NCBI GenBank assembly: GCA_005792805.1
Contig: SXQV01000016.1
Span: 1 to 15,415, forward strand
Length of the DNA stretch: 15,415 nt
DNA from: Methylococcaceae bacterium
Lineage (GTDB): Bacteria > Pseudomonadota > Gammaproteobacteria > Methylococcales > Methylococcaceae
Direction of reading: 5' to 3'
A model generated the notes under the pieces. That model saw only the letters and a list, made by a program, of their open reading frames with translations. It did not search any database and was not told the origin of the DNA. The translations under genes were made by a program, and so were the position numbers. Shown here piece after piece: positions 7,090 to 14,498 of this stretch (position 1 is its first letter; each line of letters opens with the position of its first letter).

Positions 7090-7106
7090 GCCTGGTTATG
7101 GTTTTT

Positions 7107-9119
7107 CTAGAACAGTCCTTCGACGGTCGTCACAACATTGTCAACTGTAAAGCCGAACTCCTTGAAAAGCTCGCCAGCCGGTGCAGACTCACCGAAACGG
7201 TCGAGACCGATTACCTTTCCGCCAAAGCCGACATACTTGTACCAGCCATCGCTGACACCGGCTTCCACCGCAACACGGCGTGTAACCGATGGTGGCAAGA
7301 CCGAGTCACGATATGCCTGACTCTGCTTCTCAAACACGTTGGTTGAGGGTACTGATACAACACGAACATTCTTGCCCTTCTCGGCAAGCGCTTCCTGAGC
7401 CTTCACTGCCAGCTCCACTTCAGATCCGGTCGCGATGATGATTGCATCCGGTGTACCGGCACAATCACGCAGGATATAGCCCCCCTGGGCAATGGCTGCT
7501 ACCTGTTCAGCCGAACGACTGACATGCGGCAAATTCTGGCGCGAGAAAATCAAGCAGCTAGGACCATCCTTGCGATCAACAGCCGCCTTCCAGCAAACCG
7601 CCGATTCAACCGCGTCGGAAGGACGCCAGACATTCAGATTTGGCACCATGCGCAGCGTAGCCGTCTGCTCAACGGGCTGGTGCGTCGGACCGTCTTCACC
7701 CAGACCAATAGAGTCATGGGTATAGACATAAATCACCGGAGCCTTCATCAGCGCCGCCATACGAATAGCATTGCGAGCATACTCCGAGAACATCAAGAAG
7801 GTAGCACCGTAGGGAATGAATCCACCATGGACGGCAACACCGTTCATAATCGCCGACATACCGAACTCACGCACACCGTAGTAAACGTAATTACCGTCGT
7901 GACCCGGCGCATTGACATCCTTACACCCGGACCACAGCGTCAGGTTAGAACCGGCCAAGTCGGCTGAACCGCCCAGCAACTCGGGCAACAGCGGACCAAA
8001 ACCGTTCAAGGTGTTCTGAGAAGCCTTGCGACTGGCGATGGTTTCACCTTTTTCGTTGACCTTTGCAACGAAGGCCGCAGATTTCTCAGCCCAATCCTTT
8101 GGTAGCTCCCCTGACATGCGACGCTCGTATTCAGCTGCCAGTTCAGGGAATTCGCGACGGTAGTTCTCGAAGCGGTCATTCCAATCCCCTTCAACCTTGG
8201 CACCAATTTCCTTTGCGTCCCAGCCTTCGTAGATATCGCCGGGAATTTCAAATGGCGCGTGCTTCCAACCCAGGTTTTCGCGGGTCAACGCAATTTCATC
8301 ATTACCCAGCGCGGCACCGTGGCACTCTTCCTTGCCTTGCTTGTTTGGCGAACCAAAACCGATAATGGTCTGGCAGCAGATGATGGACGGCTTGTCGGTA
8401 ACCTTCCGTGCCTCCTCAATGGCCTTTTTGATCGCTTCAGGATCGTGGCCATCCACCTTCGAGATGACATGCCAGCCATAAGCTTCGAAGCGCTTCGGCG
8501 TGTTATCCAGGAACCAGCCGGGAGTATCGCCATGCCCACGAACTTCACCATCGATAGAGATGTTGTTGTCGTCATAGAAGGCAATCAACTTGCCCAGTTT
8601 CATGGAACCCGCCAAGGAGCAGGCCTCATGAGAAATACCTTCCATCAGACAACCATCACCCAAGAAAACATAAGTGTGATGGTCGACGATCTTGTGGCCC
8701 GGCTTATTGAACTGGCCGGCAAGCGTACGCTCAGCCAGCGCCATGCCCACCGCATTGGTAATACCCTGCCCCAGGGGGCCAGTGGTTGTCTCTACGCCCG
8801 GTGCATAGCCGTACTCCGGATGTCCCGGAGTTTTGGAATGCAATTGGCGGAATCTTTTCAGTTCTTCAATCGGAAGGGCATAACCTGTCAGATGCAACAG
8901 GGAATAGATCAGCATCGAGCCATGTCCGTTAGACAGGACAAAACGATCACGATCGGGCCATTTGGGGTTAACCGGGTTGTGGCGCATGTAGTCATTCCAC
9001 AAAACCTCGGCAATGTCGGCCATTCCCATTGGCGCTCCGGGATGCCCGGAATTCGCTTTCTGTACGGCGTCCATGCTCAATGCGCGGATGGCGTTTGCAA
9101 GTTCTCGGCGCGAGGGCAT
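7107..9119 (-). CDS. tkt: Transketolase
   Basis: Transketolase moves two-carbon units between sugar phosphates using thiamine diphosphate and Mg. It joins fructose 6-phosphate and C3-C7 intermediates to pentose phosphates and so rebuilds the formaldehyde acceptor ribulose 5-phosphate. The 670 residues match the family (E. coli TktA 663). The N-terminal cofactor domain has SGHPGAPMG (H26), NGHGSML (H66), TTTGPLGQG and the GDG...NN cofactor motif (G154-D155-G156, N185-N186). The middle domain has VREFGMSAIMNG with E418, the expected cofactor-activating glutamate, and GLGEDGPTHQPVEQ (H480). A C-terminal domain follows. AAGGAGA (9126-9132) lies just before the ATG. It is first in the operon with fba and divergent from the CbbR-like regulator. 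The leader may contain the two large inverted repeats upstream. Confidence 0.98.
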   Translation of the reverse strand: MPSRRELANAIRALSMDAVQKANSGHPGAPMGMADIAEVLWNDYMRHNPVNPKWPDRDRFVLSNGHGSMLIYSLLHLTGYALPIEELKRFRQLHSKTPGHPEYGYAPGVETTTGPLGQGITNAVGMALAERTLAGQFNKPGHKIVDHHTYVFLGDGCLMEGISHEACSLAGSMKLGKLIAFYDDNNISIDGEVRGHGDTPGWFLDNTPKRFEAYGWHVISKVDGHDPEAIKKAIEEARKVTDKPSIICCQTIIGFGSPNKQGKEECHGAALGNDEIALTRENLGWKHAPFEIPGDIYEGWDAKEIGAKVEGDWNDRFENYRREFPELAAEYERRMSGELPKDWAEKSAAFVAKVNEKGETIASRKASQNTLNGFGPLLPELLGGSADLAGSNLTLWSGCKDVNAPGHDGNYVYYGVREFGMSAIMNGVAVHGGFIPYGATFLMFSEYARNAIRMAALMKAPVIYVYTHDSIGLGEDGPTHQPVEQTATLRMVPNLNVWRPSDAVESAVCWKAAVDRKDGPSCLIFSRQNLPHVSRSAEQVAAIAQGGYILRDCAGTPDAIIIATGSEVELAVKAQEALAEKGKNVRVVSVPSTNVFEKQSQAYRDSVLPPSVTRRVAVEAGVSDGWYKYVGFGGKVIGLDRFGESAPAGELFKEFGFTVDNVVTTVEGLF

Positions 9120-9154
9120 GATGTTCTCCTTAAAGATTGTTGATGAATATGGAA

Positions 9155-9241
9155 CGCAGAATTATCCATCAGAGACGCTGGGTTTGTCACGGGCTACCTT
9201 GACGGAGCCGGTCTGAGCGTTTCTGATGGAACTATTCCGCG
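9155..9241. repeat. Long imperfect inverted repeat in the tkt-cbbR spacer
   Basis: The core arms are 9165-9179 (TCCATCAGAGACGCT) and 9216-9230 (AGCGTTTCTGATGGA). They match at 14 of 15 positions, and the odd pair could be G-U in one RNA strand. Similarity continues outward with a gap (CGCAGAATTA against CTATTCCGCG), extending the arms to 9155-9179 and 9216-9241. The 36-base centre holds a GGCT/AGCC mini-stem (9192-9195, 9206-9209). It sits 36-122 bases before the tkt ATG. Confidence 0.7.
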
Positions 9242-9248
9242 CGAAAAC

Positions 9249-9276
9249 AGAGTGTCCCGTCAGGGGTGGACACTCT
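9249..9276. repeat. Second inverted repeat in the tkt-cbbR spacer
   Basis: AGAGTGTCC (9249-9257) and GGACACTCT (9268-9276) are a perfect 9-bp inverted repeat with a 10-base spacer. No T tract follows on either strand. It could be an operator for a dimeric regulator or a hairpin in the tkt leader. Confidence 0.65.
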
Positions 9277-9317
9277 ATAGCCTCTCTCGTATAAGAAGAA
9301 GTCAGACTTTTTTACCA

Positions 9318-9338
9318 ATCGGATAAATCTTTATTGAT
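9318..9338. promoter_or_regulatory. Candidate CbbR/LysR-type binding site
   Basis: ATAAA-TC-TTTAT (9323-9334) is a perfect AT-rich dyad, flanked by ATC (9318-9320) and GAT (9336-9338). It contains TAA-N8-TGA (9324-9337), fitting the TNA-N7/8-TNA pattern described for CbbR. It lies 22 bases before the regulator's own start codon, a place suited to autoregulation and control of the divergent tkt. A further small dyad, AAGTC-A-GACTT, lies at 9299-9309. Confidence 0.5.
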
Positions 9339-9359
9339 GCTTTCCCAGGAACACTCCCG

Positions 9360-10328
9360 ATGAACATCACCCTCAGACAGCTCAAGGTATTTGAGCGCGT
9401 AGCAAAAAGGCTCAGCTTTACGCGGGCGGCCGAGGAGCTTTTCCTGACTCAACCCGCCGTCTCAATGCAGATCAAACAATTCGAGGAGGCCGTTGGTTTG
9501 CCACTGTTCGAGCGGCTGGGCAAAAAAATCTATCTTACCCAGGCCGGAACAGAACTTTATCAGCTGAGCCGGAACATCGCCCAACAACTGGATGAGGCGG
9601 AACAGCTCATTGAAGAGCTGAAAGGAACTGAAACTGGCCGGCTAAATGTCTCTGTCGCTAATACCGTCCATTACTTTGCCATCCGGATGCTGGGAGAGTT
9701 CTGTCGCCGTCACCCCAAGGTACGGGTCAGCTTCAAGGTCACTAATCGCAAAGGGCTGCTGCAAAACCTTGAGGACAACGAAGCGGATCTACTGCTCATG
9801 GGGCAACCGCCGGACAACCAAGACCTTGAGGCTGAGTCCTTTCTGAAAAATCCATTGGTCATCATAGCGCCGGCGGGACACCCGTTGTCCGGAAAAAAGG
9901 ATATCGCCCTCAAGGAGCTATCAAACGAGACCTTCATCATGCGGGAAATCGGTTCCGGGACGCGCAATTCGGTAGAGCGTTTTCTTGCCGAGCGCGGCGT
10001 CCATCTGACCGTCAGTATGGAAATGAACACTAACGGAGCCATCAAACAAGGGGTCGAAGAAGGGCTCGGCCTTGGGATCGTGTCGATCCATACGCTGGAA
10101 CGGGAACTGGAAAGCGGCAGGCTGGTAGTGTTGGATGTGGAATCCTTCCCCATCATGCGGCAGTGGTTCATGGTGCATCGTGCGGGCAAACGGCTGTCTG
10201 CAATCGCCACCCAGTTCGCCGATTTCGTGAGGCACGAAGCCCATCATTTCGTTCGAAACGACATCATCGAAGTAGCCATTGGCCACCAATTTGCCGACCT
10301 CAGGGCAAGAATTCCAAATGAACCCTGA
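9360..10328 (+). CDS. cbbR: LysR-family transcriptional regulator, CbbR-like
   Basis: This 322-residue LysR protein has an N-terminal winged helix-turn-helix: LRQLKVFERVAKRLSFTRAA, LTQPAVSMQIKQFEE and LFERLGKKIYLT (about residues 5-66). A two-lobed effector domain follows, with IIAPAGHPLSG, a FIMREIGSGTR phosphoester-type pocket near residue 195, and GLGLGIVS. The wording of these motifs is characteristic of CbbR, which senses metabolites such as NADPH or phosphoenolpyruvate and activates Calvin-cycle operons. No RuBisCO is visible here, so its likely target is the divergent tkt-fba operon, possibly with hps-phi. AGGAA (9347-9351) precedes the ATG. The C-terminus runs past the usual end of the fold, and its last 29 bases overlap panC on the other strand. 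The symbol is by similarity and the target is inference. Confidence 0.88.
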   Translation: MNITLRQLKVFERVAKRLSFTRAAEELFLTQPAVSMQIKQFEEAVGLPLFERLGKKIYLTQAGTELYQLSRNIAQQLDEAEQLIEELKGTETGRLNVSVANTVHYFAIRMLGEFCRRHPKVRVSFKVTNRKGLLQNLEDNEADLLLMGQPPDNQDLEAESFLKNPLVIIAPAGHPLSGKKDIALKELSNETFIMREIGSGTRNSVERFLAERGVHLTVSMEMNTNGAIKQGVEEGLGLGIVSIHTLERELESGRLVVLDVESFPIMRQWFMVHRAGKRLSAIATQFADFVRHEAHHFVRNDIIEVAIGHQFADLRARIPNEP

Positions 10329-11160
10329 AGTTATCAATCAGCCTGGTCGCGCCTAGACGCGCGGCGGCGAGTATTATCAATGACATGTCTCCGGTGCGGG
10401 GAATTACTAGATCGCTCTGACACCGAATCGCAAAATAGTCGACACTGAAACCCGCCTCCGCCAGCACGGCCTCTTGTTCGGCCTCAATCGCCGAAAAATC
10501 TCGGCGCCCCCGCTCCAGCTCCTCCACCGCCCGGCAAAGCCCGGCATAAAGCAATGCGGCCTTTGCCCGCTCATCCTTCGACAGATAAGCGTTACGGGAG
10601 CTCATGGCGAGTCCAGAGGATTCTCGTACAGTAGCAACACTCTCGATCTCCACCGGAAGATTCAAATCCCTCACCATCCGACGAATAACCGTCAGCTGTT
10701 GATAGTCTTTTTCCCCGAACATGGCAAAGTCCGGCCGCACCTGATTGAACAACTTAAGAACAACAGTAGCCACGCCCCGGAAATGACCCGGCCGGAATTT
10801 TCCGCACAAATCGGAGGAAAGCCCGGGCACTTCAACGAAAGTCATATTGACCGAATCGTCCGGATAGATCTCGGCGACCTCCGGCAGATACAGCAAATCC
10901 ACGCCAGCAGCGCCCAGTTTGTCTGCATCCTCTCCAGGAGTTCTGGGGTAAGCCGCGAAATCCTCAGCTGGACCAAACTGGGAGGGATTCACAAAAATGC
11001 TGGCCACCACTCGGTCAGCTTTGCGCCTTGCCTCCTGCATCAGGCGGAGATGGCCGTCATGCAGATTACCCATGGTCGGCACGAAGGCGATGGAATCGCC
11101 GGACACTCGCCAAGCGCAGATCGTTTCACGCAGATCAGCGCTCAAATTTACCGTCTGCAT
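10300..11160 (-). CDS. panC: Pantothenate synthetase (pantoate-beta-alanine ligase)
   Basis: PanC uses ATP to join pantoate and beta-alanine to pantothenate, the last step of the pathway leading to coenzyme A. The 286 residues match the family (about 283). Diagnostic motifs are PTMGNLHDGH (H34 and H37, nucleotide-binding HxGH-type signature), FVNPSQF (57-63), GEKDYQQ (149-155) and MSSRN (186-190). It is the last gene of the pcnB-folK-panB-panC run, 30 bp after panB. The ribosome binding site is weak. Its 3' end overlaps the convergent cbbR by 29 bp, and no terminator is visible. No panD lies in the window. Confidence 0.97.
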   Translation of the reverse strand: MQTVNLSADLRETICAWRVSGDSIAFVPTMGNLHDGHLRLMQEARRKADRVVASIFVNPSQFGPAEDFAAYPRTPGEDADKLGAAGVDLLYLPEVAEIYPDDSVNMTFVEVPGLSSDLCGKFRPGHFRGVATVVLKLFNQVRPDFAMFGEKDYQQLTVIRRMVRDLNLPVEIESVATVRESSGLAMSSRNAYLSKDERAKAALLYAGLCRAVEELERGRRDFSAIEAEQEAVLAEAGFSVDYFAIRCQSDLVIPRTGDMSLIILAAARLGATRLIDNFRVHLEFLP

Positions 11161-11190
11161 GGCTTGACGTCTAATCGAACAGAAAGGGGA

Positions 11191-11994
11191 CTAATAACTG
11201 TGTTCAGATGCAGGGAAGCGTTGCTCCCGAACGGCCCTCACATAAAGAGAGAAAGCCTCACCAATACCGGCGGCCTCTTCCAGAAAATTCCTGCAAAACG
11301 TTGGGCAACGAGGCGTCAGACCCAGCATGTCGTAAGACACCAGCACCTGGCCATCACAGCCCGGCCCCGCGCCAATACCAATGGTAGGAATTGCAAGGGC
11401 TGCCGTAATTTCGTTGGCCAGCAATGCCGGCACGCACTCCAGCACCAGCAGAGACGCTCCAGCATCCTGTAACAGGATTGCCTCCTCAAGGAGCCTCTGG
11501 GCGCTGCGATCATCGCGTCCCTGCACCTTATACGCACCAAGGCGATGGATGGATTGGGGCAAAAGACCAAGATGGGCGCACACCGGGATATCCTGCACCG
11601 CCAACGCGCGGACAACGTCCACCCGATGCCGCCCGCCCTCAAGCTTGACCATTTGGGCTCCCGCCTCGCGAACCAACCGCGCGGCACTCTCCTGCGCCTG
11701 CTGGATTGAGGCATAGGTCATGAATGGCAGGTCCACCACTAACAGGGGTCCGGCAGCCCCACGCCGCACAGAGGCGGCGTGGTAGATTACCTGCTCCAGC
11801 GTCACCGGCAGGGTCGATTCATGCCCCTGGATCACCATACCGAGCGAGTCACCGACCAGTATCATGTCGACACCCGCCGCATCCATGACTGAGGCAAAAC
11901 AGGCGTCATAGGCCGTCAATGCGGCGATTTTTTCGCCCCGCGACTTCATTGCCTGCAACGCAGGCACGGTGAGAGGTCGCCCGATCTCACTCAT
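11191..11994 (-). CDS. panB: 3-methyl-2-oxobutanoate hydroxymethyltransferase (ketopantoate synthase)
   Basis: PanB transfers a hydroxymethyl group from 5,10-methylene-tetrahydrofolate to 2-oxoisovalerate to make ketopantoate. The 267-residue barrel has the expected Mg ligands D49 (ILVGDSLGM), D88 (LLVVDLPFM) and E119 (MVKLEGG), and a catalytic-type glutamate E186 (LLVLECVP). IGIGAGPGCDGQVLV closes the active site. The ATG overlaps the end of folK by 8 bp, so translation is probably coupled. In a methylotroph this enzyme draws on the folate C1 pool. Confidence 0.97.
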   Translation of the reverse strand: MSEIGRPLTVPALQAMKSRGEKIAALTAYDACFASVMDAAGVDMILVGDSLGMVIQGHESTLPVTLEQVIYHAASVRRGAAGPLLVVDLPFMTYASIQQAQESAARLVREAGAQMVKLEGGRHRVDVVRALAVQDIPVCAHLGLLPQSIHRLGAYKVQGRDDRSAQRLLEEAILLQDAGASLLVLECVPALLANEITAALAIPTIGIGAGPGCDGQVLVSYDMLGLTPRCPTFCRNFLEEAAGIGEAFSLYVRAVREQRFPASEHSY

Positions 11995-12499
11995 TGGGAA
12001 TCTCCATCAACCCCCTCTGCGGGCAGGCATCGACGAGATGCTTCAGCAAACCCAAGCCCGGCACAACCAATTCCGGCGCAATTTCCATGAGGGGATAGAG
12101 CACGAATTCCCGTTCGGCTATACCGGGATGGGGAACCTGCAATCGCTCCGAATCGATGTTTTGATCGCCATAAAGAAGAATATCGAGATCCAGCGTTCGG
12201 GGTCCCCACCGCTCGCCTAACCGCACCCGTCCATGAGCCGTTTCGATAGTCTGTAACTGTTCCAGCAAAGCCAAGGGCGCAAGGGTCGTGTCCACAGCCA
12301 TGGCAGCGTTGACATAATCGGGCTGGTTTGCGGGCCCCATAGGGGCGCTCCGATAGAGACTGGAAAAACCTGCCTCAGTAACCTGGGGTATTGCCGCAAT
12401 GGCCTGGCGGGCCGATTTGATGCGATCTACCGGCTGCTCCAGATTCCCCCCCAAGCCGATATAGACCCTCACCTCTCTGGCGTCAGGAGTTCGGAGCAT
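11987..12499 (-). CDS. folK: 2-amino-4-hydroxy-6-hydroxymethyldihydropteridine pyrophosphokinase
   Basis: FolK transfers pyrophosphate from ATP to 6-hydroxymethyl-dihydropterin in folate synthesis. With the ATG at 12499 the protein has 170 residues, near the family's usual 160-170. Motifs are YIGLGGNL (13-20), SSLYRSAPMG (46-55), DYVNAA (61-66) and RWGPRTLDLDILLYG (97-111), where D104 and D106 bind Mg. The frame stays open upstream to an ATG at 12685, but that stretch lies inside pcnB and is unlike FolK. A GTG ten codons downstream (within EVRVYIG) is a second possible start. The gene overlaps pcnB by 17 bp and panB by 8 bp. The pcnB-folK-pan order is common in gammaproteobacteria. Confidence 0.95.
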   Translation of the reverse strand: MLRTPDAREVRVYIGLGGNLEQPVDRIKSARQAIAAIPQVTEAGFSSLYRSAPMGPANQPDYVNAAMAVDTTLAPLALLEQLQTIETAHGRVRLGERWGPRTLDLDILLYGDQNIDSERLQVPHPGIAEREFVLYPLMEIAPELVVPGLGLLKHLVDACPQRGLMEIPNE

Positions 12500-13859
12500 G
12501 ACTGGACGCTTTTTTCCGTGGACGTCGCTTACGCGTCCGGGTTCTGCCGGTCGACTGCGGGCCGTTGCGCACCATCGACTTTTGTTCGGCTTCATTCGCG
12601 ACCTGAAATCGCGTCCACCAATCCGCCAGGGCGGGATCGGCCTCACCCGTCTCGGCGCGAAGCACCAGGAAATCGTAAGCTGCACGGAACCGGGGGTGGC
12701 CCAACAATCGGAAAGGCCGGCCGCCCTGGATCAGGTCAAAGCGCGGCTGCATTGACCACACCTCGCGAACCGGCAAGCCAATGCTTTTGGGTAAGGCAAT
12801 CAGCCGAATTTGCCGATTGACGACCTCATTCCCCGCCTCCTGATAAGCCAGCAGGGCATTCTGCCCCGCTTCGATCAGCTTCTGGGCACGGGCGCGGACG
12901 GGCTCCCAGAGCAGTGCGGCAAACAAAAAATAGGGTGCCACCGGTTTATGCTCAGCAATCCGACTATCTGTTCGCTCCAGAGATTTTGCCAGAAACGTCA
13001 GCGGAAAACCTTCCGGCTCCTGACCAAGACACCGCTCCGTATCGGGAAACAGCGCCGCAAACACACCGTAATGCCGCAGTTGTTCGAAGGTCTGCACGGC
13101 GTAGCCGGACAGCATCAACTTCATGACCTCATCGAACAGTCGCGCCGCCGGTATTTCGCGGAGCAGATTGGCCAGCCGGGGAATCGGCTCGGCGGAATCT
13201 TCATGGATGGCAAACCCCAGCTTCACAGCAAAGCGGATAGCGCGAAGCATCCGCACCGGGTCTTCACGATAGCGTTTCTCGGGATCGCCGATCAAGCGCA
13301 TCACGCAAGCGCGGTGATCCTCCATGCCGCCAACAAAGTCGACGACCGAAAAGTCATTGATGTTGTAATACAGCGCGTTAACCGAGAAATCACGCCGAAA
13401 CGCATCCTCCTCAATCGTGCCATAGACGTTGTCACGGAGAATGCGGCCATTTTCCAAAACTCGATCGATTTGTGCCTCCTCGGCTTGAAGGGCACGGAAG
13501 GTGGCGACTTCGATGATTTCCTGGCCGAAATGAACATGAGCCAATCGAAAACGCCGGCCAATCAAGCGGCAGTTACGAAACACCGAGCGAATCTGTTCCG
13601 GATGGGCATCGGTAACGACATCAAAATCTTTGGGCTCACGACCCAGGAGCAAATCGCGGACACAACCTCCCACCAGATAGGCTTCAAAGCCGGCCTTTTT
13701 CAGCCGATAAAGAACTTTCAACGCATTTTCGCTGACCTGTGATCGCGAAATATTATGCTCTGAACGGCTATAGACCCGAGGCAATCCATCACCGACGAGA
13801 GCAGCTGGCGTCTCGACAAGAGGGGAAGGCCCTAGAAGTTTCTTAATAAAAGTGAGAAT
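12483..13859 (-). CDS. pcnB: Poly(A) polymerase I, probable AUU start
   Basis: PcnB adds poly(A) tails that promote RNA decay. The nucleotidyltransferase core has YLVGGCVRDLLLG and KDFDVVTD, with catalytic D78 and D80 on the numbering used here. GRRFRLAHVHFG and RRDFSVNALYY (third Asp, D157) follow. An RNA-binding region comes next, ending in a very basic tail (RTRTRKRRPRKKASS) as in E. coli. No ATG, GTG or TTG lies where the family begins. The ATT at 13857-13859 (ILTFIKKLLG) lines up with the E. coli start IFTRVAN..., and E. coli pcnB is known to initiate at AUU. This gives 458 residues (E. coli 465). Alternatives are a TTG at 13784 (433 residues) or the far-upstream ATG at 14030, which lies beyond the likely promoter and inside slyD. 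It is first in the operon. Confidence 0.93.
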   Translation of the reverse strand: MLTFIKKLLGPSPLVETPAALVGDGLPRVYSRSEHNISRSQVSENALKVLYRLKKAGFEAYLVGGCVRDLLLGREPKDFDVVTDAHPEQIRSVFRNCRLIGRRFRLAHVHFGQEIIEVATFRALQAEEAQIDRVLENGRILRDNVYGTIEEDAFRRDFSVNALYYNINDFSVVDFVGGMEDHRACVMRLIGDPEKRYREDPVRMLRAIRFAVKLGFAIHEDSAEPIPRLANLLREIPAARLFDEVMKLMLSGYAVQTFEQLRHYGVFAALFPDTERCLGQEPEGFPLTFLAKSLERTDSRIAEHKPVAPYFLFAALLWEPVRARAQKLIEAGQNALLAYQEAGNEVVNRQIRLIALPKSIGLPVREVWSMQPRFDLIQGGRPFRLLGHPRFRAAYDFLVLRAETGEADPALADWWTRFQVANEAEQKSMVRNGPQSTGRTRTRKRRPRKKASSHAPNS

Positions 13860-13906
13860 GGACAGGGGATTTCCATCTAAAGAGGGTGGGGAAACAAACC
13901 CGGCGA

Positions 13907-13935
13907 ATATTAACTTACCGGACAAGCGCTGGCAA
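13907..13935 (-). promoter_or_regulatory. Candidate sigma70 promoter for pcnB-folK-panB-panC
   Basis: On the minus strand TTGCCA (13930-13935) and TAATAT (13907-13912) are exactly 17 bp apart. The predicted start near 13900 lies about 40 bases before the ATT start of pcnB. This position would exclude translation from the ATG at 14030. Confidence 0.5.
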
Positions 13936-13960
13936 AAGTGTCCTGCCCCCGCAAACCCGT

Positions 13961-13966
13961 TATCAT
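13961..13966 (+). promoter_or_regulatory. Candidate -10 element of slyD
   Basis: TATCAT matches the -10 consensus at 5 of 6 positions and lies 32 bases before the slyD ATG. No good -35 is visible at normal spacing. Confidence 0.35.
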
Positions 13967-13998
13967 GCCGCCTCAAATTCACGAGTATCGAGACATTC

Positions 13999-14481
13999 AT
14001 GCAGATTGAAAGCAACAAGGTCGTTTCCATTCACTACAAACTCACCAACGACGATGGCGATATCCTGGACAGCTCCGAGGGTCAGGAACCGCTGACCTAT
14101 CTCCACGGACTCGGCAATATCATCCCCGGCCTGGAGAACGCCCTGAACGACCGGATTGTGGGTGATAAATTCACCGTGACCATCGCGCCTGCGGAAGGCT
14201 ACGGCGAGCGTGACAACGAAATGGTGCAGTCAGTCCCCAAAAATTCATTTCAGGGCGTGGACGAAATCCTTCCCGGCATGCAGTTTCAGGCGCAATCGCC
14301 GGACGGCATGCAGCTGGTCACCGTCATTGATGTAGATGGCGACGAGGTCATTCTTGACGGCAACCATCCGATGGCTGGAATCACGCTAACCTTTGACGTC
14401 GAGGTCACCGAAATTCGCGACGCCACGACCGAAGAGCTGGAACATGGTCATGTGCATGGCCCGGGCGGACATCACCACTGA
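13999..14481 (+). CDS. slyD: SlyD-like FKBP peptidyl-prolyl isomerase and metallochaperone
   Basis: SlyD catalyses proline isomerisation, acts as a chaperone through its insert-in-flap domain, and binds nickel for hydrogenase or other metalloenzyme maturation. This 160-residue protein has the FKBP core (VVSIHYKLTNDDGDILDSS, YLHGLGNIIPGLE, VGDKF), the flap insert (about residues 70-127: YGERD, VPKNSF, DGNHPMAG) and the returning strand FDVEVTEIRDAT. The tail EHGHVHGPGGHHH is His-rich but much shorter than in E. coli SlyD. The upstream in-frame ATG at 13852 would add unrelated residues across the promoter region and was rejected. GAGA at 13990-13993 is a weak ribosome binding site. The gene is divergent from pcnB and convergent with rimO. 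Confidence 0.94.
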   Translation: MQIESNKVVSIHYKLTNDDGDILDSSEGQEPLTYLHGLGNIIPGLENALNDRIVGDKFTVTIAPAEGYGERDNEMVQSVPKNSFQGVDEILPGMQFQAQSPDGMQLVTVIDVDGDEVILDGNHPMAGITLTFDVEVTEIRDATTEELEHGHVHGPGGHHH

Positions 14482-14498
14482 GTTTAGCCAGACAAAAC

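Noticed and set aside
8259..9143. A 294-codon plus-strand open frame opposite tkt
   Set aside because: It is fully antisense to a clear transketolase with all motifs. Its translation shows no family features and it has no supported start signals. Long antisense frames are common over codon-biased genes.
10474..11472. A 332-codon plus-strand open frame opposite panC and panB
   Set aside because: It spans two well-supported minus-strand genes and their spacer. The translation looks like a shadow and has no recognisable domain.
12810..13742. A 310-codon plus-strand open frame opposite pcnB
   Set aside because: It is antisense to the conserved nucleotidyltransferase core and has no domain signal.
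13852..13998. slyD N-terminal extension from the ATG at 13852
   Set aside because: The added 49 residues do not look like FKBP sequence and run across both divergent promoters. The ATG at 13999 gives a standard SlyD.
13860..14030. pcnB N-terminal extension from the ATG at 14030
   Set aside because: It would lie inside slyD and upstream of the likely pcnB promoter, and adds 57 residues that are absent from the family.
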